Assembly (NCBI GenBank): GCA_902464035.1
Contig: CABQHT010000056.1
Span: 1-12,335, forward strand
Direction of reading: 5' to 3'
Length of the DNA stretch: 12,335 bases
Source of the DNA: an uncultured Collinsella sp.
GTDB taxonomy: Bacteria; Actinomycetota; Coriobacteriia; Coriobacteriales; Coriobacteriaceae
In this document: positions 6,720 through 12,335 of the stretch, in pieces
Layout of the letters: every line of letters begins with the position of its first letter
Position numbering within the stretch: position 1 is the stretch's first letter
Translations under genes and position numbers: made by a program
Notes under the pieces: model-generated
Databases searched by the model: none
The model's input: only the letters and a program-made list of their open reading frames with translations
What the model was told of the DNA's origin: nothing

Positions 6720-8291
6720 CTAGCCGAGCTTTCTCAGATAATGGAAGTCACTCGCGTCATCGCCGGTGAACGCCCCGTGCAGCTCGTCGATAATGTCGGC
6801 GGTAGAAGTCATCTGCTGGTACATGTCGGCGCTTGTGATCCAGACGTTGCCGTTCTTCACGGCTTTGAACTGCGACAATAGCGCGTTTTTGCCTACGAAG
6901 TCGTTCAAGGTGGCAACCGATTCGTCGATGGTGCCGTTGTAGACGATGATGTCGGCATCCTTCGCCGTCGCGTAGAAGCGCTCCATTTCGAGCGTTACTG
7001 ACGAACCTGACGTCGACGCCGTCTGCGCGTCATCGAGCGCGTAGCTGCCGCCTGCAAGCTCGATCATCTGCGCCACGTAGTCGCCCGCCCGCCGCGTGAC
7101 GGCGGCCCCGTTCGAGTTAATGTAGAAATACGCCACGGTTTTACCTGACGACGCGAGCCCTGACGTTTGCTCGACGCGGGCCTTCTGCTCGTTGAACAGG
7201 TGCGCGGCCTCGTCTTCCTTGTCGAACAGGACGCCGAAAAGCTTAATCCACTCGACGCGCCCGAGTGCTTCGGGCTCGCTCGACGACTGTTCGGTGAGCA
7301 CGACGAGCCCGAGCTTCTGCAGCTTTTCCTTCACATCGGGCGTGTGGTTGATCATGGTGTTCTCGATGGCGAGCGTGCAGCCCGAGGCCGATATTCGCTC
7401 GTAGTCGGGCGCGCTGTACTTGCCGCCGTAGGCGATCGCCCCACTTTCGAGCGCGCTTTTGAAGCCCGCGACCGAGCAATCGTCGGCCTTCGTGCCCGAC
7501 ATGATGATATTGTCGTTCGCATCGAGCGCGTCGACCAGGCACATCGTCGCCGACGACACGAGGTACACCTTGTCGGCGGGGCGCCTTATGACCGCGATGT
7601 CTGAGCTCAACCCATCAGGTACCTTCGCATCTTGCGGCACCACGAGGAAGCGCTCCCCATTCGAAACGCAGATAAGCCGCAGGCCGCCTTCGTACTCGTC
7701 GACAGTGAAGTGCTTGGCGTATTCAAGCTGAAGCGCCCCCGTCGGCTCCCAGCCGCAGCCCAAATCGGCGTTGTGGAAGTCGGCCGCGGCGCTTGAAGCC
7801 GTTCCCGCAGGGGAGCCGCCGCTTGCATCGTCGTCCGATTTCTCCTTCATGGTGGATGAGTCGAAGTAGAGCGTGTAGTCGATGGTGTGCGGCGTCGACA
7901 TGGCGACGGTCTCGGCCGACACGGCGATGTCCTCGTCGAGCGTGACGGGTATCTCGAACGTGGAGTTGCCGCCGTCGTTTACGGGCGCGTAGTCCACGCC
8001 GTCGACGGTCATCTTGTCGTAGTTCGAACTCGACCAGGTGATGGTCGCGGTGTAGGTGTCGCCATCCTTCACAATTGTGGTGGGCGAGGCTATGCTTGCG
8101 CGCCCTGACCCGCCGGAAAGCGAGACGCTCACAGTGTATTCCTGAGAGCCCACCGTGCCACCGGTCGCGTTCGGGCTCGCACTGCACCCCGCGAAGGGAA
8201 GCGCGAGCAGGGCGACGAGAACGCAGGCGATCGCGCGCGCCGCGATGCTGCGGCGCTTCCTGTTTTCCCCCTTGGGAAGAATCGACCGCAT
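6720..8291 (-). CDS. ABC transporter substrate-binding lipoprotein (FecB/BtuF type) with N-terminal accessory domain
   Basis: This 523-residue protein is larger than the usual 300-350. A basic N-terminus and hydrophobic stretch end in the lipobox LPFAGC, with Cys36 as lipid anchor on the outer face of the membrane. Residues about 50-147 form a beta-rich accessory domain containing VSLSGGSGRASI, WSSSNYDKM, TFEIPVTLDED and HTIDYTLYFDSS. A Ser/Gly/Asp-rich linker (150-170) follows. The binding lobe pair covers about 180-520, with DIAVIRRPADKVYLVSSATM (231-250), IAYGGKYSAPDYERI, VEWIKLFGVLF, DADIIVYNG and GNVWITSADMY, in the order expected of FecB/BtuF proteins. The accessory domain resembles the small lipoprotein encoded just upstream. 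The start is 4 nt after that gene's stop. The ligand is not determined by sequence. Confidence 0.9.
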   Translation of the reverse strand: MRSILPKGENRKRRSIAARAIACVLVALLALPFAGCSASPNATGGTVGSQEYTVSVSLSGGSGRASIASPTTIVKDGDTYTATITWSSSNYDKMTVDGVDYAPVNDGGNSTFEIPVTLDEDIAVSAETVAMSTPHTIDYTLYFDSSTMKEKSDDDASGGSPAGTASSAAADFHNADLGCGWEPTGALQLEYAKHFTVDEYEGGLRLICVSNGERFLVVPQDAKVPDGLSSDIAVIRRPADKVYLVSSATMCLVDALDANDNIIMSGTKADDCSVAGFKSALESGAIAYGGKYSAPDYERISASGCTLAIENTMINHTPDVKEKLQKLGLVVLTEQSSSEPEALGRVEWIKLFGVLFDKEDEAAHLFNEQKARVEQTSGLASSGKTVAYFYINSNGAAVTRRAGDYVAQMIELAGGSYALDDAQTASTSGSSVTLEMERFYATAKDADIIVYNGTIDESVATLNDFVGKNALLSQFKAVKNGNVWITSADMYQQMTSTADIIDELHGAFTGDDASDFHYLRKLG

Positions 8292-8295
8292 GGCG

Positions 8296-8829
8296 TTACT
8301 TCAGTGCGTCGGCGCGCAGATCGACGCCGGCGGATTCGAATACGAGCGTGCGGTCGTACCATCGCTCCCTTTTAATGCTCCACGCGGCGCAGGCGGTGTC
8401 CTCGTCGAGCGCATCAACGGGCACGTCGTAGGTGTACTTGCCTTCCGCGTTTTCCACATAGGGGATGAAGTCGGCCTCGCTCGCGGCGGCAGCCTCGTCG
8501 CCCGTGCCCATGAAGAGCTTGCCGTAGCCCGTGCCGGAAAGTGTCATCACGCAGTGCATGGAGTCGTTTTCCACGATGAGCTGTGCGTCCACAATCCTGA
8601 ACATGTTCGAGCTGGAATCTACGGTGATCGGATAGGTGCCGTCGGCCACCTTGTCGGCGGTGATGGGGGCAGCGCTTGCGCCCTCGGGCGCATCGGCCGC
8701 CTGTTCGGTCTTTTCCTGGGAATCGGCATCGCTTGCTTTTGAGCTGTCGCTTGAATTTCCGGCGCAGCCGGCGAGCGAGAACGCGAGAAGCGCCGCCGAC
8801 AGGGCGAAGACGAGGGTTTTCTTCAACAT
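8296..8829 (-). CDS. Small secreted lipoprotein related to the accessory domain of the binding protein
   Basis: The 177-residue product has a signal peptide ending in LAGC, with lipid-anchor Cys22, then a 35-residue acidic Ser/Ala-rich linker and one domain (about 62-167). That domain shares its order of motifs with the N-terminal domain of the next protein: an opening GTYPITV strand, a V.NDSMHCVMTLSGTGYGKLF segment, YTYDVPVDALDED (compare TFEIPVTLDED), and a closing WYDRTLVFESA (compare IDYTLYFDSS). Related small lipoproteins accompany FecBCD-type importers in Firmicutes and Coriobacteria, and I suspect a NEAT-like ligand relay, but no NEAT signature residue is certain. ATG 8829 is chosen because GAAAGGA (8844-8838) sits 8 nt upstream; the frame is open further but lacks a signal peptide there. 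The gene lies 4 nt before the binding-protein gene. Confidence 0.82.
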   Translation of the reverse strand: MLKKTLVFALSAALLAFSLAGCAGNSSDSSKASDADSQEKTEQAADAPEGASAAPITADKVADGTYPITVDSSSNMFRIVDAQLIVENDSMHCVMTLSGTGYGKLFMGTGDEAAAASEADFIPYVENAEGKYTYDVPVDALDEDTACAAWSIKRERWYDRTLVFESAGVDLRADALK

Positions 8830-8855
8830 GGAGGGGTTCCTTTCAATCGCTTCGA

Positions 8856-8879
8856 CCGCCCGCGCCGTGCGGTGGGCGG
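8856..8879 (-). other. GC-rich hairpin in the cbiK-lipoprotein spacer
   Basis: CCGCCCGC and GTGGGCGG can form an 8-bp stem, including one G:U pair, around an 8-nt loop. It lies 27 nt upstream of the small lipoprotein start and 12 nt before its Shine-Dalgarno site. There is no T run, so it is not a terminator. It could modulate translation or mRNA decay. Confidence 0.4.
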
Positions 8880-8891
8880 GCGGGATGCGAA

Positions 8892-8938
8892 TGCAACGGG
8901 CATGCGTCGTCGTCGGGGAAAGGAGCATGCCCGTTGCA
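8892..8938 (-). other. 14-bp perfect stem-loop with anti-Shine-Dalgarno-like loop
   Basis: TGCAACGGGCATGC (8892-8905) and GCATGCCCGTTGCA (8925-8938) are perfect inverted repeats with a 19-nt loop. In the minus-strand mRNA the loop begins UCCUUUCC, which is complementary to the GAAAGGA ribosome-binding site of the small lipoprotein about 70 nt downstream. No T run follows, so termination is unlikely. Likely roles are mRNA stabilisation of the upstream cbiK message, or control of translation of the genes that follow. Confidence 0.65.
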
Positions 8939-8964
8939 CGGGGACGCGACCGGCGCCCCCGTGC
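8936..8964 (-). other. Hairpin directly after the cbiK stop
   Basis: GCACGGGG (8936-8943) and CCCCGTGC (8957-8964) form a perfect 8-bp stem around a 13-nt loop, 9 nt after the cbiK stop codon. Three of its bases (8936-8938) are shared with the larger stem-loop at 8892-8938, so the two cannot both be complete. No T run follows. Confidence 0.5.
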
Positions 8965-8973
8965 GCGGCGAGT

Positions 8974-9900
8974 TTACAGCTTGGCGATGGCGTCGTCCAC
9001 GTGCGAGACGTAGATGTCGTCGACCGCGACGTTCTGTCCCAGACCCTGGAGCAGGCACGTCACTTCGAAGCCGGCGGCCACGAACTTCGCAGCCCAGCTG
9101 TCGGGGTCGGTCTCGTCTGCCATGTCGTTGTTCGCGTGGTCGCCCGCGACCACCATGAACGGCGCGAGCACGGCCTTCTTGTAGCCTGCGGCGCTCGCGG
9201 CGGCGATAACATCCTCGCAGGTCGGTTCAGCCTCGACGGTGCCGACGAAGAACTGCGTCAAGCCCTCGTTCTTGAACACTTCCTGCATCTTGGCATAGTC
9301 GGCGTTGGAATCGGCTTCGGTGCCGTGGCCCATGAGGCACAGCGCCGTCTTGCCGTCGTCGAAGGACGCCATGTTCTCCTTAATGGCTGCGGCCACCTTC
9401 TTGTAGTCATCGTCGGAGGTGAGCAGCGGGTCGCCGAGCGAGATTTTGTCGAACTTGTCGGCGTACTTGTCGAGCTCGTCTTTCACGTCGGTGTATTCCA
9501 GGCCACCCATGAGATGCGTCGGCTGCACGACGATTTCCTTCACGCCGTCTTCCACGCAGCGGTCGAGCGCCTCGGTCATGTTGTCGATCGTGATGCCGTC
9601 GCGCTTCTTCAGCTTGTCGATGATGATCTGCGCGGTGAAGGCGCGGCGGATGTCGTAGTCCTGCCAGTACTTCTCGCGGATAGCGTCTTCGATGGCGCCG
9701 ATGGTGATGTGGCGCGAGTCGTTGTAGCTCGTGCCGAAGCTCGTGACGAGGATGACCGGCTTCACGGCCTTCTCCTTTTCACTCGATTTCTCGGAACTCG
9801 CGGAGGTGTTGGAGCAGCCCGCGAGCGCGACTCCGGCGAGCGCGACGGCTCCGGTTGCTGCTGCGCCCATGAAGCCGCGGCGTGACATCTGGTCGGACAT
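8974..9900 (-). CDS. cbiK: Exported, lipid-anchored sirohydrochlorin cobaltochelatase CbiK
   Basis: The 308-residue protein is a CbiK-type chelatase, the enzyme that inserts Co(II) into sirohydrochlorin in anaerobic B12 synthesis. The chelatase body starts near residue 48 (PVILVTSFGTSYNDSR). It keeps the metal and catalytic positions: His192 in LMGHGTEADSNADY, Glu223 in VGTVEAEP and His255 in VVAGDHANN, spaced much as His145, Glu175 and His207 of the Salmonella enzyme. Unlike cytoplasmic CbiK, it has an N-terminal export signal. SRRGFM (6-11) fits a twin-arginine motif, followed by a hydrophobic Ala-rich stretch and the lipobox LAGC with Cys29, then a Ser/Glu/Lys linker. It should thus be folded before export and anchored outside the membrane. 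ATG 9900 is chosen because AAAGGAA lies about 7 nt upstream and the signal peptide begins there. It is the first gene after the riboswitch. Confidence 0.93.
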   Translation of the reverse strand: MSDQMSRRGFMGAAATGAVALAGVALAGCSNTSASSEKSSEKEKAVKPVILVTSFGTSYNDSRHITIGAIEDAIREKYWQDYDIRRAFTAQIIIDKLKKRDGITIDNMTEALDRCVEDGVKEIVVQPTHLMGGLEYTDVKDELDKYADKFDKISLGDPLLTSDDDYKKVAAAIKENMASFDDGKTALCLMGHGTEADSNADYAKMQEVFKNEGLTQFFVGTVEAEPTCEDVIAAASAAGYKKAVLAPFMVVAGDHANNDMADETDPDSWAAKFVAAGFEVTCLLQGLGQNVAVDDIYVSHVDDAIAKL

Positions 9901-9960
9901 GGTTTTTCCTTTCCTCGGTTTGCCGGTCCCCCGGCGACAGTTGCTTGTCGGCACAAGCGA

Positions 9961-9987
9961 AAGAAAAGCGCACCCCTCGGGGTTCAC
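9961..9987 (-). terminator. Riboswitch-associated intrinsic terminator upstream of cbiK
   Basis: In the minus-strand RNA, GUG-A-ACCC, a CGAG tetraloop and GGGU-G-CGC form a 7-pair stem with one A/G mismatch, followed by UUUUCUUUC. It lies 32 nt after the riboswitch aptamer and 60 nt before cbiK, where a transcriptional expression platform is expected. Cobalamin binding would be expected to favour termination. Confidence 0.65.
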
Positions 9988-10018
9988 AAGGAGCTAACGC
10001 CACGGCGATGCCGTGAGG

Positions 10019-10161
10019 AAAAGGCGAAGCAGTCTGGCTTGGGGCGCGAGGCGGTTCGCCCGCGCGTCCTATACAGTAATGTCCCTTGCCCAGGATTCCC
10101 ACCTGGTTCCCTCCGCAAGCCAGCGCGGGCTGTGCGGGCGCCGCGCCGGTCATTTCCTTTT
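10019..10161 (-). ncRNA. Cobalamin riboswitch (aptamer) of the cbiK-transporter operon
   Basis: The minus-strand RNA has the conserved core of the cobalamin family. GGGAACCAGGUGGGAAUCC and CUGGGC lie at 10111-10088, UUACUGUA at 10079-10072, and a B12-box-like AGCCAGACUGCUUCGCC at 10039-10023. A P3 arm closes with CCGCA/UGCGG (10137-10133 with 10117-10113). P1 is formed by AAAAGG (10161-10156) with CCUUUU (10024-10019). The usual GCCACUG arm between the core and the B12 box is not evident, and that arm is short, so this looks like a compact variant. After the aptamer come a CACGGC-AUC-GCCGUG hairpin (10015-10001) and the terminator at 9961-9987. High cobalamin should reduce expression of cbiK and the importer genes. 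Confidence 0.87.
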
Positions 10162-10195
10162 ATCCGATTGTCATATGCTCGTTGCCGAAACTTTT

Positions 10196-10206
10196 ACTAT
10201 GATAGT
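10196..10206. promoter_or_regulatory. Palindrome over the leftward -10 element
   Basis: ACTAT-G-ATAGT is a perfect 11-bp odd palindrome that covers the leftward -10 (TATCAT) and also offers a rightward -10-like TATGAT. It could be a repressor site, or merely reflect two overlapping -10 elements of divergent promoters. No convincing rightward -35 is seen. Confidence 0.3.
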
Positions 10207-10227
10207 GGGCACTTGTGAACGTGTCAA
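10199..10227 (-). promoter_or_regulatory. Promoter of the riboswitch-cbiK-transporter operon
   Basis: On the minus strand a perfect -35 TTGACA (10227-10222) is followed after exactly 17 nt by TATCAT (10204-10199). The predicted start near 10192 lies about 30 nt ahead of the riboswitch P1 arm. This makes a leader of about 290 nt in front of cbiK. Confidence 0.8.
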
Positions 10228-10358
10228 AGCCAGGGCGGGCGGCATTGCGCCTCCTGCCTGCGTATTTGCGCCGATTGCCGCCGCAGGCGCCGTGTTTTGC
10301 CCGCTGCGCGAATGGCGGCGTAAACGGTTGCGATGAGAAACGGGAAGGGAAGGCTCGG
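10228..10358 (+). other. GC-rich leader of the cbiF-cbiD operon
   Basis: This stretch upstream of cbiF has no supported gene and lacks the cobalamin riboswitch core. An imperfect hairpin can form between 10231 and 10260 (CAGG and CGGG arms against CCTC/CTGCCTG). GCCGCC (10277-10282) pairs with GGCGGC (10314-10319), with further pairing of GCAG (10283-10286) and CTGC (10304-10307) inside. An in-frame extension of cbiF runs through here but lacks the methyltransferase fold. The rightward promoter was not located with confidence. Confidence 0.35.
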
Positions 10359-11150
10359 ATGATTCATATCGTTGGCGCAGGCTCGGGCGCCGCCGACCTT
10401 ATCACGCTGCGCGGGGCGCGCTTTCTGCGCGCGGCCGACGTGGTCGTTTGGGCGGGAAGCCTTGTGAACCCCGAGCTGCTCGCTGAGTGCAAGGAATCCT
10501 GCATCGTCTACGACAGCGCGCACATGACCTTGGAGGAAGTGCTCGACGTGATGTGCGCGGCAGATGCGCGGGGCGAGGAAGTGGTGCGCCTGCACACGGG
10601 CGACCCGTGCCTGTACGGCGCCATCCAGGAGCAGATGGACGCGCTCGACGCGCGCGGCGTGGACTACGAGGTGGTGCCCGGCGTGTCGAGCTTTTGCGGT
10701 GCCGCGGCGGCGCTTCGCCAGGAATACACGCTGCCGGGAATCAGCCAGTCGGTCGTGATCACGCGGCTTTCCGGACGTACCCCCATGCCCGCGGGCGAGG
10801 GCATGCGCACCATGGCGGAAAGCGGCTCGACTATGGTTATCTTCCTGAGCTCGGGTATGCTCGCCGAGCTTTCCGCCGAGCTTTTGGCCGCGGGCCGCAG
10901 CTCCGACGAGCCGGCGGCGCTCGTGTACAAGGCGACCTGGCCTGAGGAGCGCGTGGTGCGCTGCACAGTGGGCACGCTCGCCGATGCGGGCGCGCGAGAG
11001 GGCATCGACCGCACGGCGCTCGTGGTGGTGGGCCGCGTGCTCGGAGCTCGCGGCGGGCTTGCGCACGACGGCGTGCAAGCGGAGTCGTACGAGCGCAGCA
11101 AGCTTTACGACCCTTCGTTTGCCACGGGGTATCGGAAGGCGAGCAGCTAG
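10359..11150 (+). CDS. cbiF: Cobalt-precorrin-4 C11-methyltransferase (CbiF/CobM)
   Basis: The 263-residue enzyme transfers a methyl group from S-adenosylmethionine to C11 of the corrin ring precursor in the cytoplasm. It has the standard tetrapyrrole methylase layout and length: VGAGSGAADLITLRG (5-19) at the N-terminus, RLHTGDPCLYGA (77-88) at the SAM site, PGVSSFCGAAAAL (107-119), and YKATWPEE (190-197), which marks the CobM/CbiF branch. ATG 10359 is preferred because AAGG (10350-10353) within a purine-rich GGGAAGGGAAGG lies just upstream and the fold starts at MIHIVGAG. The stop is followed by one base and then the GTG of cbiD, so the two genes form an operon. I prefer the name cbiF because cbiK and cbiD indicate the anaerobic, early-cobalt pathway. 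Confidence 0.95.
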   Translation: MIHIVGAGSGAADLITLRGARFLRAADVVVWAGSLVNPELLAECKESCIVYDSAHMTLEEVLDVMCAADARGEEVVRLHTGDPCLYGAIQEQMDALDARGVDYEVVPGVSSFCGAAAALRQEYTLPGISQSVVITRLSGRTPMPAGEGMRTMAESGSTMVIFLSSGMLAELSAELLAAGRSSDEPAALVYKATWPEERVVRCTVGTLADAGAREGIDRTALVVVGRVLGARGGLAHDGVQAESYERSKLYDPSFATGYRKASS

Positions 11151-11151
11151 C

Positions 11152-12335
11152 GTGGCCTTCGAGCACTACATATATACCGGGACGACCCGCCTGCGCTGCG
11201 GCTACACGACGGGGAGCTGTGCCGCGCTCGCGGCGAAGGCCGCCTGCGAGATGCTCTTGTCACGAAAGCCCGCCGGCCGTGTGTCGATCGTCACGCCCGG
11301 CGGGCTGCCCGTCGAGACGGACGTGGTCGACGCATGCATCGGCGAGGGGTGCGCCCAGTGCGCCGTGCGAAAGGACGCAGGCGACGATGCCGATGTGACC
11401 GACGGCGTGCTCGTGTACGCGCGCGTGGAACATGCGGGGTCGGGCACGGGCGCTGCGGGCAGCAAGGGCGTGCCCACGCGCGAATCGGAAGTTTCCGTCG
11501 ATGGCGGCGTGGGCGTGGGGCGCGTGACGTTGCCCGGGCTCGAGCAGCCGGTGGGGGCGGCCGCCATCAACGCGACGCCGCGCGCGATGATCACTTCGGC
11601 GGTGCGCGAGGTGTGCGCCGCGCACGGCTTTTCTGGAGATATTGCTGTGACGATTTCGGTACCCGAGGGCGTTTCCCTTGCCGAAAAGACCTTCAACCCG
11701 CACCTGGGGATAGAGGGCGGCATCTCCATCCTGGGCACGACGGGCATCGTCGAGCCGCGCAGCCTCGCTGCCTTGCGCGACAGCATCGAGCTCGAGATCC
11801 GGCAACATGCGGCTATGGGGCGGCGCGGAGTCGTGCTCACGCCCGGCAACTACGGCGGGCAGTTCATCTCGGGGCATTTCCACCTAAACGGTGCGCCGGT
11901 GGTTTTCATCTCCAACTTTGTGGGCGATGCGATTGATTGCTGCGTTCGCGAGGGATTCACCAATGTCCTTCTTGTGGGACACATCGGCAAGCTGGTGAAG
12001 GTCGCTGGCGGCATCATGGACACCCATTCGCGTACCGCCGACTGCCGCGCGGAGATTCTGGCCGCCCACGCGGCCTTGGCCGGCGCGGGCGCGAAGACCG
12101 TGCGCGAGATCATGTCGTCGGTCACGACCACGGCGGCGCTCGAGGTAATCGAGGCCGCCGGCGTGGGGGACGCTGCGCGCGCCTCGCTCGCTGCGGCAAT
12201 CGAGGACAGGTTGCGCCGCCGCGCGGCGGGCGCATGCGACATCGCCGCGGTCGTGTTCGACGCCGAGCGCCACGAGCTTTTCCGCACGTCGGGCGCCGAT
12301 GCAGTTATCGGGGAATTGGGGGCGACGTATGAGTA
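11152..12335 (+). CDS. cbiD: Cobalt-precorrin-5B C1-methyltransferase CbiD (3' end at window edge)
   Basis: A frame opening at GTG 11152 encodes 394 residues to the window end, where the last two bases are TA, so the stop is probably cut by one base and the protein is virtually complete. CbiD methylates C1 of the ring after loss of the two-carbon fragment. Family landmarks are RLRCGYTTGSCAALAAKAA (13-31), VRKDAGDDADVTDG (72-85), GVGRVTLPGL (121-130), FNPHLGIEGGISILGTTGIV (181-200) and GHIGKLVKVAGGIMDTHS (276-293). The GTG start lies one base after the cbiF TAG and fits translational coupling; the next in-frame ATG would remove the conserved N-terminus. A small Gly/Ala/Ser insert (95-106) is the only unusual part. 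ATG at 12329-12331 overlaps the cbiD end and may start the next B12 gene. Confidence 0.95.
   Translation, partial: MAFEHYIYTGTTRLRCGYTTGSCAALAAKAACEMLLSRKPAGRVSIVTPGGLPVETDVVDACIGEGCAQCAVRKDAGDDADVTDGVLVYARVEHAGSGTGAAGSKGVPTRESEVSVDGGVGVGRVTLPGLEQPVGAAAINATPRAMITSAVREVCAAHGFSGDIAVTISVPEGVSLAEKTFNPHLGIEGGISILGTTGIVEPRSLAALRDSIELEIRQHAAMGRRGVVLTPGNYGGQFISGHFHLNGAPVVFISNFVGDAIDCCVREGFTNVLLVGHIGKLVKVAGGIMDTHSRTADCRAEILAAHAALAGAGAKTVREIMSSVTTTAALEVIEAAGVGDAARASLAAAIEDRLRRRAAGACDIAAVVFDAERHELFRTSGADAVIGELGATYE

Noticed and set aside
8915..9013. Plus-strand GGGGAAAGGAGC-ATG start-like signal at 8915-8929
   Set aside because: The purine run is the complement of the stem-loop's pyrimidine loop, and the short frame that follows is antisense to the cbiK end.
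8872..9885. 337-codon plus-strand open frame antisense to cbiK
   Set aside because: It is rich in Val, His, Arg and Gly, as expected from the complement of CbiK codons, with no recognisable fold.
10225..10262. AAAGCCAGG...CCTGCC resembling a B12 box on the plus strand before cbiF
   Set aside because: The spacing inside the motif is wrong and no riboswitch core (GGGAA...GGTG...ACTGTA) lies upstream on that strand.
10215..10358. In-frame N-terminal extension of cbiF by 48 codons
   Set aside because: The methyltransferase fold starts at MIHIVGAG, a ribosome-binding site precedes that Met, and the extension overlaps the leftward promoter.
1..12335. CRISPR array, rRNA, integrase or phage genes
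   Set aside because: No regularly spaced repeats, rRNA-like stretches or phage proteins were seen; the only mobile-element trace is the IS3 fragment.

Overview
The window looks like chromosome of a high-GC, monoderm actinobacterium, most probably a member of the Coriobacteriia (Collinsella/Eggerthella type). This is inferred from codon use, the G1:U72 tRNA-Glu acceptor pair usual in Actinobacteria, several lipoproteins with classic lipoboxes, and the style of the B12 gene cluster. It is not proved by any marker gene.

Left part (1-4100, all on the + strand) is ordinary housekeeping DNA. It holds the 3' end of an unidentified gene with a strong terminator, a CCA-adding tRNA nucleotidyltransferase (cca), a tRNA-Glu(CUC) with its own promoter and terminator, a multi-spanning membrane protein of the lysylphosphatidylglycerol-synthase-TM/flippase-like family, and a TetR-family regulator with a possible operator upstream.

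At 4101-4340 lies an internal fragment of an IS3-family transposase. It starts exactly after the TetR stop codon and ends just before the next gene cluster. It marks a plausible junction between the resident chromosome and the B12 gene cluster.

Right part (4358-12335) is a divergent cobalamin locus. Leftward from about 10192, a near-consensus promoter drives a leader with a cobalamin riboswitch (10019-10161) and an intrinsic terminator (9961-9987). Five genes follow: an exported Tat-type lipoprotein form of the cobaltochelatase CbiK, a small lipoprotein, a FecB/BtuF-type binding lipoprotein whose N-terminal domain resembles the small lipoprotein, a FecCD/BtuC-type permease, and an ATPase with extra N- and C-terminal regions. 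The last four genes abut or are separated by 4 nt. A 142-nt, stem-loop-rich spacer separates cbiK from the rest. Rightward are cbiF/cobM and cbiD, 1 nt apart; cbiD uses a GTG start and runs to the window edge.

Taken together, the leftward operon looks like a B12-repressed surface system that handles cobalt or a tetrapyrrole outside the membrane and imports it. The rightward operon encodes steps of the anaerobic corrin ring pathway. The most interesting point is that the cobaltochelatase appears to act outside the cytoplasm while its normal pathway partners are cytoplasmic.
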